Assembly (NCBI GenBank): GCA_963921825.1
Contig: OY997596.1
Location: 18,047,001 to 18,111,000, forward strand
Length of the DNA stretch: 64,000 nt
From: Erodium maritimum
Lineage: Eukaryota > Streptophyta > Magnoliopsida > Geraniales > Geraniaceae
Reading direction: 5' to 3'
The notes beneath the pieces are model-generated. The model was not told the DNA's origin, made no database searches, and was given only the letters and a program-made list of their open reading frames with translations. Of this stretch, positions 12,201-21,893 are shown piece by piece; the first letter of the stretch is position 1; each line of letters starts with the position of its first letter. The position numbers and the translations under genes were made by a program.

Positions 12201-12379
12201 AGGTACTTTATCTTCTGAAGTTTGAGAATATCAAGTTTTTGCTTTGTTGTTTTACTTGGTTAGCAGTAAGGGTTGATCGGGCTGGTTTGTTTTGGTCATA
12301 GGTGAACCATGAAGATTTCAACGAAGGTATTATTCAGGTTCAGGCAAAGAAGAAGGCCAGCTTAAATTACTATGCGTAG
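9252..12379 (+). CDS. RPT5: 26S proteasome regulatory ATPase subunit 6A (RPT5)
   Basis: Ten coding exons: 9252-9365, 9503-9619, 10019-10126, 10692-10883, 10966-11157, 11350-11468, 11578-11665, 11847-11966, 12062-12202, 12302-12379, giving 422 aa, the usual RPT5 length. An N-terminal helical stretch ([20 protein letters not shown]) precedes an OB-like domain and the AAA+ core: Walker A GPPGTGKT in exon 5, Walker [12 protein letters not shown] in exon 6, sensor/arginine-finger region [20 protein letters not shown] in exon 8. The C-terminus LNYYA* keeps the HbYX-type tail family members use to dock in the 20S alpha ring. It is one of six ATPases that unfold substrates in the 19S base. Intron 4 is GC-AG (AAACAG|GCAAGT ... 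CTCCAG|ATT); the others are GT-AG. No defect seen. Confidence 0.98.
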
Positions 12380-12608
12380 ATGAGTCCAAGAATGAGGTTT
12401 CTCATGCGACTCCGCAGCAGTTTGGATTTGTAACTTGCAAGAAAGATGTTGAGGCTGTAGAAGAAAACCATCTGTGTAACTTTCAAATTGAATTCATGAA
12501 TGTTTAATTTGAATTCAGCAGTTCGGACAAAAACCATCTTTTGGATCAATTGCTTTTGAAATGGGTTAAATTCTTTCTTTGCTCGAATGCTACAAAGCTA
12601 TGAGAGCA
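12380..12608 (+). other. RPT5 3' untranslated region and flank
   Basis: The stretch after the TAG is AT-rich with no ORF and presumably holds the poly(A) site. A Harbinger-like terminus begins at 12609. Confidence 0.5.
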
Positions 12609-12723
12609 GAGCATGCACATAAGTGGCGACTGCATTAAATTGTGATGCGAATTCTTTAAATTGAGTAGTGTTTTATTGTGAGACACAATTGAGTTGTGTT
12701 CTACAGGGAGACTCATGATTTAT

Positions 12724-14007
12724 TTTTGAGAAGAACCAGTACTATTATTACTGAAGTATAAAGTAGGACGATAAACACATAACTGTACTCATCTTATAAG
12801 GCATAAACCAACTAGAAAACATAAAGCAATAACAGGAAAGTAAACTTTGCTCATGACATAGGGGCGGTTGAAGGGGATATTTGCGGTAGCATCCTGAGAT
12901 ACCGATACAACATCTACCAAAAGGCACTGGGCGAGCAAACCAAGTGAAAGGGGAATACTGGATGACTGTCATCTCCCCCGGTGAGTCAGCGTGCGTCGTC
13001 CTCCCTTGACCGATAATTTTAGGGCTCCTGAACGTGGGATTACTGACACCGGACTGGTAGGGGAGACAGTTGTCGACTAGAGATGGAACCCTCGCCATCT
13101 AACAGCCAGGAAGGGGTTACAGTCGACCAATCCCTTCCTGGGCCTCCTCAGACTCATTCCCGGAGGCGGAGGTGCTTGTGGCCCCCCGTCGCTGCTGTCG
13201 AATCTGATCCAGGCTGATTGCCCAATCCAATCGGGTTGACCTGTGGATGAGAGGCCGACCCTGCTTCGATCTGCCCGACCCGCCCCAGATCCATCCCGAT
13301 TCAGTTGCGGGTTGAACAGCCCGGGACTCACGTCGATCCGGCTCCATTCCAGCCCGGGGCATCCAAGCCGCCCCGCTCTGCCAGGCCCGACGGGCATCCG
13401 CGAGAAGACCACGGCCCAGGCCCATGTCTGCTTGGTCTCGGCCCGGCTCATATGCAGAAACCCTAGCAATGGCACACGCCACCGCCTTCCTCTTGCTTCG
13501 CCTCCACGCCATCCCCTCCGGCGCTGATACGATGTCCGACAGCGAGGGATTCTTCTCCGACGGCCTCACCCCAAACTCCGCAGTCCATCGGAAGTCGACC
13601 CGTCTTTCCCTTCGCCTGGTGTCGGCCGAGTAAACTTTCGACCCACCCTTGGTCGCGATCCTGACGCCGGAGTGCATCGTAGGATGCCTTGTGCCTTGAC
13701 CCGAGACCATCGTCCCGCGCCTCCACCACCGCGTCCTCCGTCCTCCATCCTAGTTGCAGATAACGTTAGACATGTCGCCCCTTCTAGAGCCGCCGATCGC
13801 AAAACCTTTCGGAGAAGGCTGCGTCCTCCACCAAGGCTACGCTGGTTAAAACCGTCCCCTTGTGTGATTATTGCTTCGAAACCGGATAGCAATACTATGT
13901 TTAAGATCATGGCCTTGATCTTGGCCATGATCCCCCTGCTACTGCTGCGTGCGGCGCTGCGACACCTAGGATAGAGCAAACGTTCACGATGTATTTCATA
14001 CAACTTC
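12724..14007 (-). mobile_element. Non-autonomous LINE-like retroposon, copy 1
   Basis: The 1,284-bp copy is bounded by a perfect 16-bp duplication GAGACTCATGATTTAT (12708-12723 and 14008-14023), with the T-rich (tail) side at the left, so it points to the minus strand. It holds overlapping GC-rich frames (13117-13710 and 13566-14003) related to those in the copy at 19887-21236; shared strings include RSLGGGRSLLRKVLRSA and GGGGAGRWSR. No reverse transcriptase, endonuclease or zinc knuckle is present. The frames are interrupted relative to that copy. The perfect duplication suggests a fairly recent insertion. Confidence 0.8.
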
Positions 14008-14471
14008 GAGACTCATGATTTATAAGAATGTTGTGTGCATGTTGATTGGATAATTAATATACTAAAATCAATTTAAATTTAAATTTGTAATCAATAAAAA
14101 AATGAATTTAACTAAATACTAAATATTACATTGATTAATTTATAAAATAACAAATTAATTAAATAAAAGTAGTACAATTTTGTTGGAGGTTGTCTATATG
14201 AGCTTGGATCTTCTCACATTGTGTATACACTAAAGACAATATTCTTGCGTGAGTGAGCATCTGCTCCTCGTCGAAGCCTAATTTGTTCTTGCTCTGCAAT
14301 TCTTTGTACTCAGTGTAGTATTGGTCAAATTTGGCGTCTAGCATCATAATTTTGTCCGCCTTCTCATACTTTGCTTTGTGTCCATGTCGGTAATTTCTTA
14401 GGGTTGAAACACCCTTCTCTTTCCTCTTCACAGCCTTCTGGTCCGACGGACGCTCTTGTATGTGCGCGCGC

Positions 14472-14492
14472 GGGGGGGGGGGGGGGGGGGGG
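14472..14492. repeat. Poly-G tract (about 21 G)
   Basis: The homopolymer follows GTGCGCGC inside the Harbinger-like ORF1. It is the longest of four G tracts in the window; length is uncertain because such runs are error-prone in sequencing. Confidence 0.85.
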
Positions 14493-14529
14493 CACTACCT
14501 CCCTCGGGGGGATTAGAGGATGTCATACC

Positions 14530-14742
14530 CAGTTGGGACAAACCACAGAGAGTTGTTACATGTTCCTCATCGGTGGGAGGACAAGTGGGTGGGGTTGAGC
14601 TGTAAGCACCGAGCTCATCTAATCGTTGCCGCATAGCCCCGATTGGGACACACCACCGAGAAATGTTACATGTTCATCATCAGTGGGAGGACAAGAGGGT
14701 GGGGTTGAGCTGTAAGCACCGACCTCATCCCATTATCGTTGT
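14530..14742. repeat. About 105-bp imperfect tandem duplication in Harbinger ORF1
   Basis: Units at about 14530-14632 and 14640-14742 share GTGGGAGGACAAG and GGTGGGGTTGAGCTGTAAGC plus flanking sequence, with scattered substitutions. The duplication lies in the ORF1 segment encoding Ser-Ser-Thr-Pro-Pro-rich linker sequence. Confidence 0.75.
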
Positions 14743-15964
14743 GCATTCCTCCGCCCAGAACTTGTCTTTGTTTGCTAAAAGGGTGACCCAATGATCGAGT
14801 TTGAAATGCTTCGACTCGTTGCCCTTCGTTGAGGCCGCATACAACCTTATGGCCTCCGCTTGGTACATTTCGTCTGTCCATCTACTTCGAATATCGTCCT
14901 TTGATTTTTTGTAAATGGTGATGTACCTCCGCACTCGAAGTGTCTGTCTGTTCCAATGACTCTTTATGGCTTGCAAGGTAAATTCTTTTGTGTCAAAACG
15001 CCCCTCTTTCCAAAACTGTTTGACAATTGTGCCCAAAAGGAACTACATCTTGGGAGTTTTCCTTAATGGGGTCTTTACTTATGCCTAGCCAGATGTGTAT
15101 TAGGATCATTTCAACCTTAGGACCCATTTGGTTCTTCTATCTTTTATCATATTTTTTCGTTGTAAAGGCTCGACAGTAGACGACTGAGACGACATCCGGG
15201 TGTCGCTGCTGCCGTCGCTATGTTGTTGGTGGTGCTGACTGGCCCCAAGGTAGCCGTAATAGTTGATAGCAGGATTATAATGCGAGGGGTTGAAAGGTGG
15301 TGTTTTAAATGTAGGTTGAAAATCATTTAACAATATAAATAATAATAATAATAATAAAAATGAATTAATGAAATGAAAGACGATGTTGTTGGAATGTACC
15401 TAGGTTCCAATGATGTTGCATGTATGCGGTGAAGGAGGCATGGTCACAATCACCGGTTGTTGGGTTGTAAGGTGTGTTCAACATCGTTTGATAGCCGCCT
15501 CCTTGAGATGTGTTGACATGATCAGCCTGAAGATCCTGTTGGTCCAACGTGTAGTCTTCTTGCTCCGGTGAGGGCGACAGTTGAGTCGATTCTTCGAACA
15601 CTGTTGGTTGGGTTTTTTAGAGAGAAAGTGGATAATTGGAGAGTGAAAGTTGAGAGAAAATTGAGAGAAGTGTTGGTGGTTTGATGAATGAGATGGATGA
15701 TATTTACAGGTGGGTAATTTTTTTCTAAGTGTTTTCGTATATGTTTTAATTAAAAATATATTATTGTTATCAGATCGTTAGGGCGAGTGTCTGATATTTT
15801 CTCCTTTTCCTTGCCATGTGTCGGTGTGCGATTCGCAAATCGCGAATCAGCGACTCATAAACGCCAGTCCCGACTCACGCACGCCACAACATGCCAATTG
15901 CGATTCGCAACTCACAAAATCGTGATTCGTGAGTCGAGACTTGATTCGCTCGTTGCACATGCTC

Positions 15965-16549
15965 TGAGTGTGTGCATCTTGTATTTTACGTTGTAATTTT
16001 GTGCTACAGACCATAGTCATCTAGGCTTTCGATTTTGGCATTCTTTGCTCATTATGGGCCGCTGGTCTCCGCTAACGGCAAGGCTGGTCTTTGCTATTAA
16101 GTTAGGCCTTCGCTAGATGGGACTCTTGTTGACAATGAGAGGTCTCTCCTCTTCTCCTTCCCATCCAACTAATATGTGTCTTGCATCTTTTGTTTTGATA
16201 AAAAAATCAAGTGATGACTGACTGTATAATTTTATGAACTTAATTGTAATAAAATTAAGGTTTGACGATCTTTTGTTCCCTTATTGAATTTGTAGTAGAC
16301 GATTAGTATTCTTATGTTTTATAACATTTAATAACAATCCCTACATTTTGGTAACATGCTTTTATTAGGAAAATCAAACAGAATATTCGTCACATGACCT
16401 CATGTGACCTTAAACAATAAAAAAATCTGATTTTCCCTCCTACAACCAGAGCCACTCATTATAAGATGATGAAATCCCCATGTTTCCCATATTAAACATT
16501 AAATACTCATCTGAAATTCAAAATTCTTGGAGAAGTTAAAGACCAAAAG
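15965..16549. other. Spacer with possible LINE-like tail
   Basis: Between the Harbinger end and the next SANT relic, about 16010-16208 ends TTTGTTTTGATAAAAAAATCAAG, split here as TTTGTTTTGATAAAA then AAATCAAG. This is in the style of a truncated LINE 3' end, without a confirmed duplication. The remainder is AT-rich with no ORF of note. Confidence 0.3.
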
Positions 16550-16619
16550 CTAATGACCACAACTCTTATCGTTACGCCTCACGCTCACGCACATGTGAAA
16601 CGAAGACGAACTCAGGACT

Positions 16620-17450
16620 GGAGATTTGAGGTGGAGTCGAAGACGGCGTCGAAAGCGAGGGCTTACAGTACCGTTTCTCCACCGCCGGAACGTCAACACC
16701 GTTTTTCCAACGCCGTATCTCCACCATAGGAGCGACACTACCGTTTCTCCACTATCATTACGTCGACACTACAGCTTATCCACTTCCCGTGTCTCCGGCG
16801 TCCGATTCTCCTCCAATGGACGATAATGCCCCTATCGAAGGGTCTTCTACTATGCCGGGCTCGAGCTCAACCCCCCGTATCACAACCAGCCTGAACCGAG
16901 AACACAAATCCCGTCGATGGTCGTATACGCACGGCTTACCGTCAACCCGCCGAGGATGATACACATGTACCGAAAATTGAGTCGGCCCGAGAAGGTCACG
17001 TTGGTGTGTGCGTGGCTCAAAATGGCAGAGCAAGGGGTTGACCAACATGGCGATGCCTATTGGGATGACATACGGCGGGAGCTCGCCCACGTGACCCGTC
17101 AAACCCCGACAACTGAGCGGTCCGCCGAGAACTGCAACTATCATTGAACCGTTGTCAACTGGAAGGTCAAGTGTTTCAATGAGTGCTGGTCATAGGTGAA
17201 ACGCATTTACCAACCCGGTTGGTCTTACTCTCAAGTCATAGACATTGTAGAGGAGGTGTATGCCGAGAGTTACGGACACGAGTTCGTCTGGCAACATTGG
17301 TGGATTCTCGTGTGGGACCATCCATGTTGGAGGGGTCGTAGACACAATTGTAATCAAAGATAGCAAGTGGGTCGAAAATGGTTTGGAAAAAATAGCCATC
17401 TTTGGCAAAACAGGAGGATCCACATCAGATGCCGAAGAACATGTAATTGT
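16620..17450 (+). mobile_element. Relic of a Harbinger-type SANT/ORF1 gene
   Basis: The plus strand at about 16960-17140 encodes SRPEKVTLVCAWLKMAEQ followed by DAYWDDIRREL and a Gln-Thr-Pro-Thr segment. This matches the helix pattern of plant SANT/no-apical-meristem-associated ORF1 proteins (typically ALVSAWLxVSEDP...FWxRI...RT). A further piece near 17270-17340 (GHEFVWQHWWILVWDHPCW) corresponds to the later FKHxHCWxILxDHPKW motif. Frames between pieces are not continuous. No ends were identified. Confidence 0.5.
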
Positions 17451-17454
17451 TTTT

Positions 17455-17715
17455 TGAGGTGTAACGTGCAGGACGACTTGAAATTGTATCTTAGTTGTCC
17501 ATAATAAAAAAAAATGACGAGTGATGTGGGTTCCCTAATGTCATTGTTCCTGGAACATAGCAAGTACTGTCCGGTGACCGTATCTTCTACACGGTCACGT
17601 GACATTACTTGCCGTGTTCTTGGAGCAATACATTAGAGAATCCATGTCACTTTCCATTTTCTATTATGAAAAACCTAGAAAACAATTTGAAGTCGTCCAT
17701 CATATTACACCCTCG
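17455..17715. repeat. Foldback (palindromic) repeat, copy 1
   Basis: The left arm starts GAGGTGTAACGTGCAGGACG and is mirrored by a right arm ending CGTCCATCATATTACACCCTC. The arms are about 125 bp each and meet near GGTGACCGTATC / ACACGGTCACGTG at about 17585, leaving almost no loop. A single transcript would form a near-complete hairpin. The shape suits a foldback MITE, but no target duplication is clear because the repeat is itself tandemly duplicated. Confidence 0.75.
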
Positions 17716-17776
17716 GACCGATTACCCAAGTCCCGGAAGTTTGTTTCCGATAGCCAAGAACTAGTAATTCGTTTGG

Positions 17777-18037
17777 AGGTGTAATGTGATGACATGCGTA
17801 GTAAATTTGACCTTATTTTCCAATAGTCGAAGAAGGCAAGTGACGTGAAAGCTGTAGTGGCAGTGAAAGATGGAACATATCAAATCCTGTCACGGTACCA
17901 TATATTTGACACGGTCACGTGACACTATGTGCTATGTTCCCAACAACACTACCAATACAGCTTCCATGTTACTTGCCATCTTCAATTACGAATTAATGAA
18001 ATAAAATTTAGCATTGTGTCGTCATATTACACCCCTA
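17777..18037. repeat. Foldback (palindromic) repeat, copy 2
   Basis: This is the same structure: GGAGGTGTAATGTGATGACA at the left, GTGTCGTCATATTACACCCC at the right, and the centre CACGGTCACGTGACA shared with copy 1. The sequences just outside both copies also match (AGAACATGTAATT / AGAACTAGTAATT), so a unit of about 320 bp was duplicated as a block and has since diverged. Confidence 0.75.
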
Positions 18038-18488
18038 GAACCATTACTCAACGTCCAAGATGAAGACATGTAGATCGTATTGTGTTGTACTTCTATTCAA
18101 CATTTCGAGAAATATTAATAAATTTATTTTGGTCGGGTCGGGTCGTCTTGCGTTTTTTTAAACACATCGATTTGAACAACTTTTTGATTTTTTATCTACA
18201 CAATAGACTCAGAATAGACCGAATCAGTCTATTCCCACTGCGATAAAAGAAATCACTAGACTCACGAATCGGGTCTAATCCCAATTTGTGTTTTCCTAAA
18301 TTTAACTAACTAGAGCGGGATTAAACCGTTTCGGGTCTAATCCCACCATGGAAGGTCTAAAAATAAATTACCTAAACTTTGGTAGAATCGTATATGTGTA
18401 ACTTGTAGTGTAAATGTCGTTGATTCCTCTTAATGTAGTTTGGTGAGCAAACATAAGTACGTAGAAATCAATTTATGTGTAGGATTTG
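18038..18488. other. AT-rich spacer
   Basis: A short GGTCGGGTCGGGTCG run at about 18131-18145 and loosely repeated GGTCTAATCCCA strings at 18270-18345 are the only features. No gene is supported. Confidence 0.4.
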
Positions 18489-18504
18489 ATTTTGATTGGA
18501 TGAT

Positions 18505-19788
18505 TTTTTTTTACAGATAAACGATTGGATATTATAAATTGAAAAAGATGAAAGACGATATATTACCAAACACCCAAATAGTAGTACTGAAAATGAACTG
18601 CTAACAGAAGTAAATTGTAATAATAAGAATTCTGACTCATTGAACCGAACCGCTTCGCTGATACGTTTAGAAGGGAGTATTGTGGTAGCGCTGTGAGACA
18701 CCGATACATCTAATCTGACCTGGAAGCTATGGTTGAGCGGACCTATTTCTGGAACGGTACTACGGTGGACTGGATACTCCTCTAGGGTGCCAGCGTACGC
18801 CTTCCTCCCTAAAATGATAAAAGTAGGGCTCCTTAACGCGGAGTTGCTGGCCCCCGAGAAGGTAGAGGGGTACTGTGCCAAATCTTGGTGGAACCTCTGC
18901 CACCTTACGTCCAGTGGGGCGGTGATATTGGCCAACCCCCACTGGACCGCTTCAAATACATTCGGCGAGGCGAGGATGCATATAGCCCCCCCTGTCGCTT
19001 CACTTCTTGCCTCCCCTGAATTAGAGGATCCATGATCGCCTAAATCTGCTTGAGGTTTGCCTGCTACCCGAGGAATACTTGAGCTAGCTGTCAGATTTTC
19101 CTCATACTGGGTTCGGTCTCGGAGACCTCGGGTTCCATCCGACCTCCCGGTCCTGGCCCAAAACGGGCCTGTCTGCCCTCATTCAAGGCTTGACCTTAGC
19201 ATCCATCGGCCTTAAGCCCCACGTTCATTGGGCCTCGTCCCATGAGGGGAGAGAAGCCGCCGTCCTCCTCGTAGCCTCGACCTGGAACCCTAGTTGGGTC
19301 CTTTCCTTCTCGCTGTCGTCAAGACGCCCCACCACTTCTCCCGACCGGTATTACCACAACACCACCTGACTCCGGTACCGGAAACCTTGTGGTTTCCAGT
19401 AGATTCCGTCCATAGTTCACTGGCCAGCCCCCTTCGTCGTCCTCAACCCCAGCCATCGGTTTGCCTACGATTGGAGTTCGCCGTAAAAATCCATCTAATC
19501 TCCCACTCACATTCCCTTGATCTTTTCGCCCCACTTTACCTCTGAGGGTCTTCTGAGATCCCACTTCCACCGCTCTACTGACGGAGAAGATCAAAAGTCG
19601 GCCTTCCTTGCATTGCCGCTCCACCAGAGACCAGTGAGTTGAGGCCAAGGGACTAGTTTGTTTCACGAGCCTGCGAGGATGGAGATGTCGGAGGAAAACA
19701 CTCATTATCCCTACATCTGATCCTTCAACGTTCGACACATAGAAGCTGCCAGCGTTGATAGTTGTCGTCGCCATGAATCGATAAACCT
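18505..19788 (-). mobile_element. Non-autonomous LINE-like retroposon, copy 2
   Basis: It is flanked by a perfect 16-bp duplication ATTTTGATTGGATGAT (18489-18504 and 19789-19804), with a T-run next to the left copy. The length, 1,284 bp, equals copy 1. The minus strand opens with an ATG frame of 151 codons (19319-19774, MATTTINAGSFYVSNVEGSD...), then a second frame (18468-18935) reading ...SALRSPTFIILGRKAYAG that matches the 3' module of the other copies. The 5' half is unlike copies 1 and 3, so copies share the 3' part but vary in the 5' part. No RT domain. Confidence 0.8.
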
Positions 19789-19886
19789 ATTTTGATTGGA
19801 TGATAATTAACTCATAAATCAACAATTAAAAGAATAAAAACAACACGTATATTCATTTACATTGATTTCTATGTTCCTTTGCTTTT

Positions 19887-21236
19887 TTTTTAGAGGAATG
19901 ACAATATTATTAAGATAGAAAAGTAAACAGGTGTTCGTCTGACGACAAACCCCTTATAAACCAGTAGCCTAAAGATAAATAAACCGAGACATAAATTCTG
20001 AGAAATAAATTGTGCTCATATGCATAGAGGCGGCCGGGGGGTTGACTGTGGTAGCATCCATGGATACCGATACAGTATGCTCCAACCATAAAAATTGATC
20101 GAGCAGACCAGGTGAAAACTGAACAGTGTTGGACCGATAACTCCCCCGGTAAGTCAGCGTGCGTCGTCCTCCCTTAAGTGATACGTGTAGGGCTCCTGAA
20201 CGCGGGATTGCTGACCCCAGACTGGTAGGGGAGAATCTTGTCGACTGTTGATGGAACCAGCGCATCGATCAACCAGGGAGGTGATACAGCCGACCAACCC
20301 CTCCCTGGGATTCCAGAGACTCATTCCTGGAGGCGGGGGTGCATGTGGCCCCCCGCCGCTGCTGTCAGATCTGACCCAGGCTGATTGCCCCGTCAAATCG
20401 GATTGACATGTGGAAGAGAGGCCCGACCCTGCTCCGATCCGCTCGACCCGTACCTTGCGGCCCATGTCCTAATGTCGCCCGACCCGCCCCAGATCCATCC
20501 CGATTCAGTTGCGGTCTGAACAGCCCGGGACTCACGTCGATCTGGCCCCATCCTAGCCCAGCGCATCCAAGCCGACCCGCTCTGCCAGGCCTGACGGGCA
20601 TCCGCGAGAAGACCACGGCCCAGGCCCGTGTCCGCTCGGTCTCAGCCCGACTCATCTGTAGAAACCCTAGCGAAGTCACGCGCCCCCGCCTTCCCCTTGC
20701 TTCGCCACCACGCCATCTCCTCCAACGCTGATACGGTGTCTGACAACGAGGGTTTCTTCTCCGGTGGCCTCACCACAAACTCCGCAGTCCTCCGACCCGC
20801 CCTTGGTCTCGACCTTGACGCCGGAGTGCGTCGTAGGATGCCCCGTGCCCTGGCCCGAGACCATCGTCCAGCGCCTCCACCACCGCGTTCTCCGTCCTCC
20901 GTCCTAGTTGCAGAGACCGTTAGACATGCCGCCCTTTCGGGGGTCGCCGATCGCAAAACCTTACGGAGAAGGCTTCGTCCTCCACCAAGGCTATGCCGGT
21001 TGATGCCGTCACCTTGTGTGGTTGTTGCTTCGAAAACGGATAGCAATACTATGCCCAGAATCATGGTCGTGATCCTGGCCATGATCCCCATTGCTTCTAC
21101 GTGCGGCGCTGCGGCACTAAGGCAGAGAGACGACTTGACTTCCGTGACAGAAACCATGGCCAAGGCCATGATTGAAATCAGTGTTGTTTCTAGGGTTTTA
21201 GACGGAGAGAGAAAAAACGGAGCTCTATACTAATCT
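19887..21236 (-). mobile_element. Non-autonomous LINE-like retroposon, copy 3
   Basis: The 1,350-bp copy is bounded by the 15-bp duplication TGTTCCTTTGCTTTT (19872-19886 and 21237-21251), with the tail side at the left. The leader on the minus strand contains AAAACCCTAG, like a plant 5'UTR. The frame 20642-21169 begins MALAMVSVTEVKSS, then frames at 20154-20679 and 19969-20265; the last ends near the tail with SAIPRSGALHVSLKGGRRTL. This is the closest relative of copy 1 (13.1-14.0 kb versus 20.3-21.2 kb). No reverse transcriptase is present. Confidence 0.82.
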
Positions 21237-21251
21237 TGTTCCTTTGCTTTT

Positions 21252-21893
21252 AGTTTCAGCCCATAGAATAATTATAATAATTAATTAAATCAAAATATTA
21301 CTTTTTTCCTGAAAAAAAAATATTACTAATAAACAATAATTCACACCTGATAACTTTTAAAAATAAAATATAGAACGACAACGTATTAGGGCATTCCCTG
21401 AAAGTGCGTAAAGCTGTCGGGCACCGTATTTTATCCTGAAAATCAAAACCAATTCTATGTACGGGCGTCATTAGGAAGAAAGAATCTAAATCAAAAATAA
21501 GAACAAGTACGGAGTATTTACAGATAAATAATATAAAAATAAAAGGCCAATCGCAGCCGTCCGTCAGGTCAGCGGTCAAAACGACTCGATCTTAGCAGTC
21601 CAAATCCAACGGTACAGACCCCGTGAAGACTTTGGCGATAAACCAGAGAAGAAAAAGGAAGAGAAATCGATTTTCTTTCTCCTCCGAACGAACCCACACA
21701 CAATTCTCCTTCCAATCCAATCTGATCTCATCCTTTCATCTCTCTCTTACGACCTCGTCGGCTTCGGCGTCGTTGCCTTGTTCGAAGCTTCTTTCACTGC
21801 TTATTACCTTTGTTTTTTCTTTGTCAGAAGAGAGATTTGAATTCTGTACAGAATTATTGTGACGGTGCCGTTTTCGGCGGGGTTTTGAGATTT
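21252..21893 (+). promoter_or_regulatory. Upstream region and leader of the RFI2-like gene
   Basis: AT-rich sequence passes into a CT-rich leader (CTCTCTCTTACGACC near 21740) 150 bp before the ATG. No TATA box is obvious. The retroposon insertion at 21236 marks the left limit of intact promoter DNA, about 650 bp from the start codon. Confidence 0.4.

Larger units (their letters stand above)
12609..15964 (-). mobile_element. PIF/Harbinger-like element, SANT-type ORF1 only, with nested retroposon
   Basis: The proposed ends are GAGCATGCAC (12609-12618) and GCACATGCTC (15955-15964), a perfect 10-bp inverted match. No convincing 3-bp duplication is seen. The minus strand encodes pieces of an ORF1 of the SANT/trihelix type: an acidic, Gln-rich N-part at 15365-15601, an STVEPLQRK...DRRTKW linker at 15106-15333, the FKLDHWVTLL motif at about 14760, and a coiled C-tail KYEKADKIMMLDAKFDQYY at about 14300-14370. 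The frame is broken by shifts and stops, and no DDE transposase is visible, so it is a dead or non-autonomous copy. It resembles the element at 54.7-61.8 kb in 5' region, order and C-tail. A retroposon (12724-14007) sits inside it. Confidence 0.6.

Noticed and set aside
13117-13710. 197-codon minus-strand frame as a host protein
   Set aside because: It lies within retroposon copy 1 between perfect 16-bp duplications and matches copy 3.
17455-18037. CRISPR-like or satellite array
   Set aside because: There are only two long palindromic units with no short repeat-spacer pattern, and this is plant nuclear DNA.
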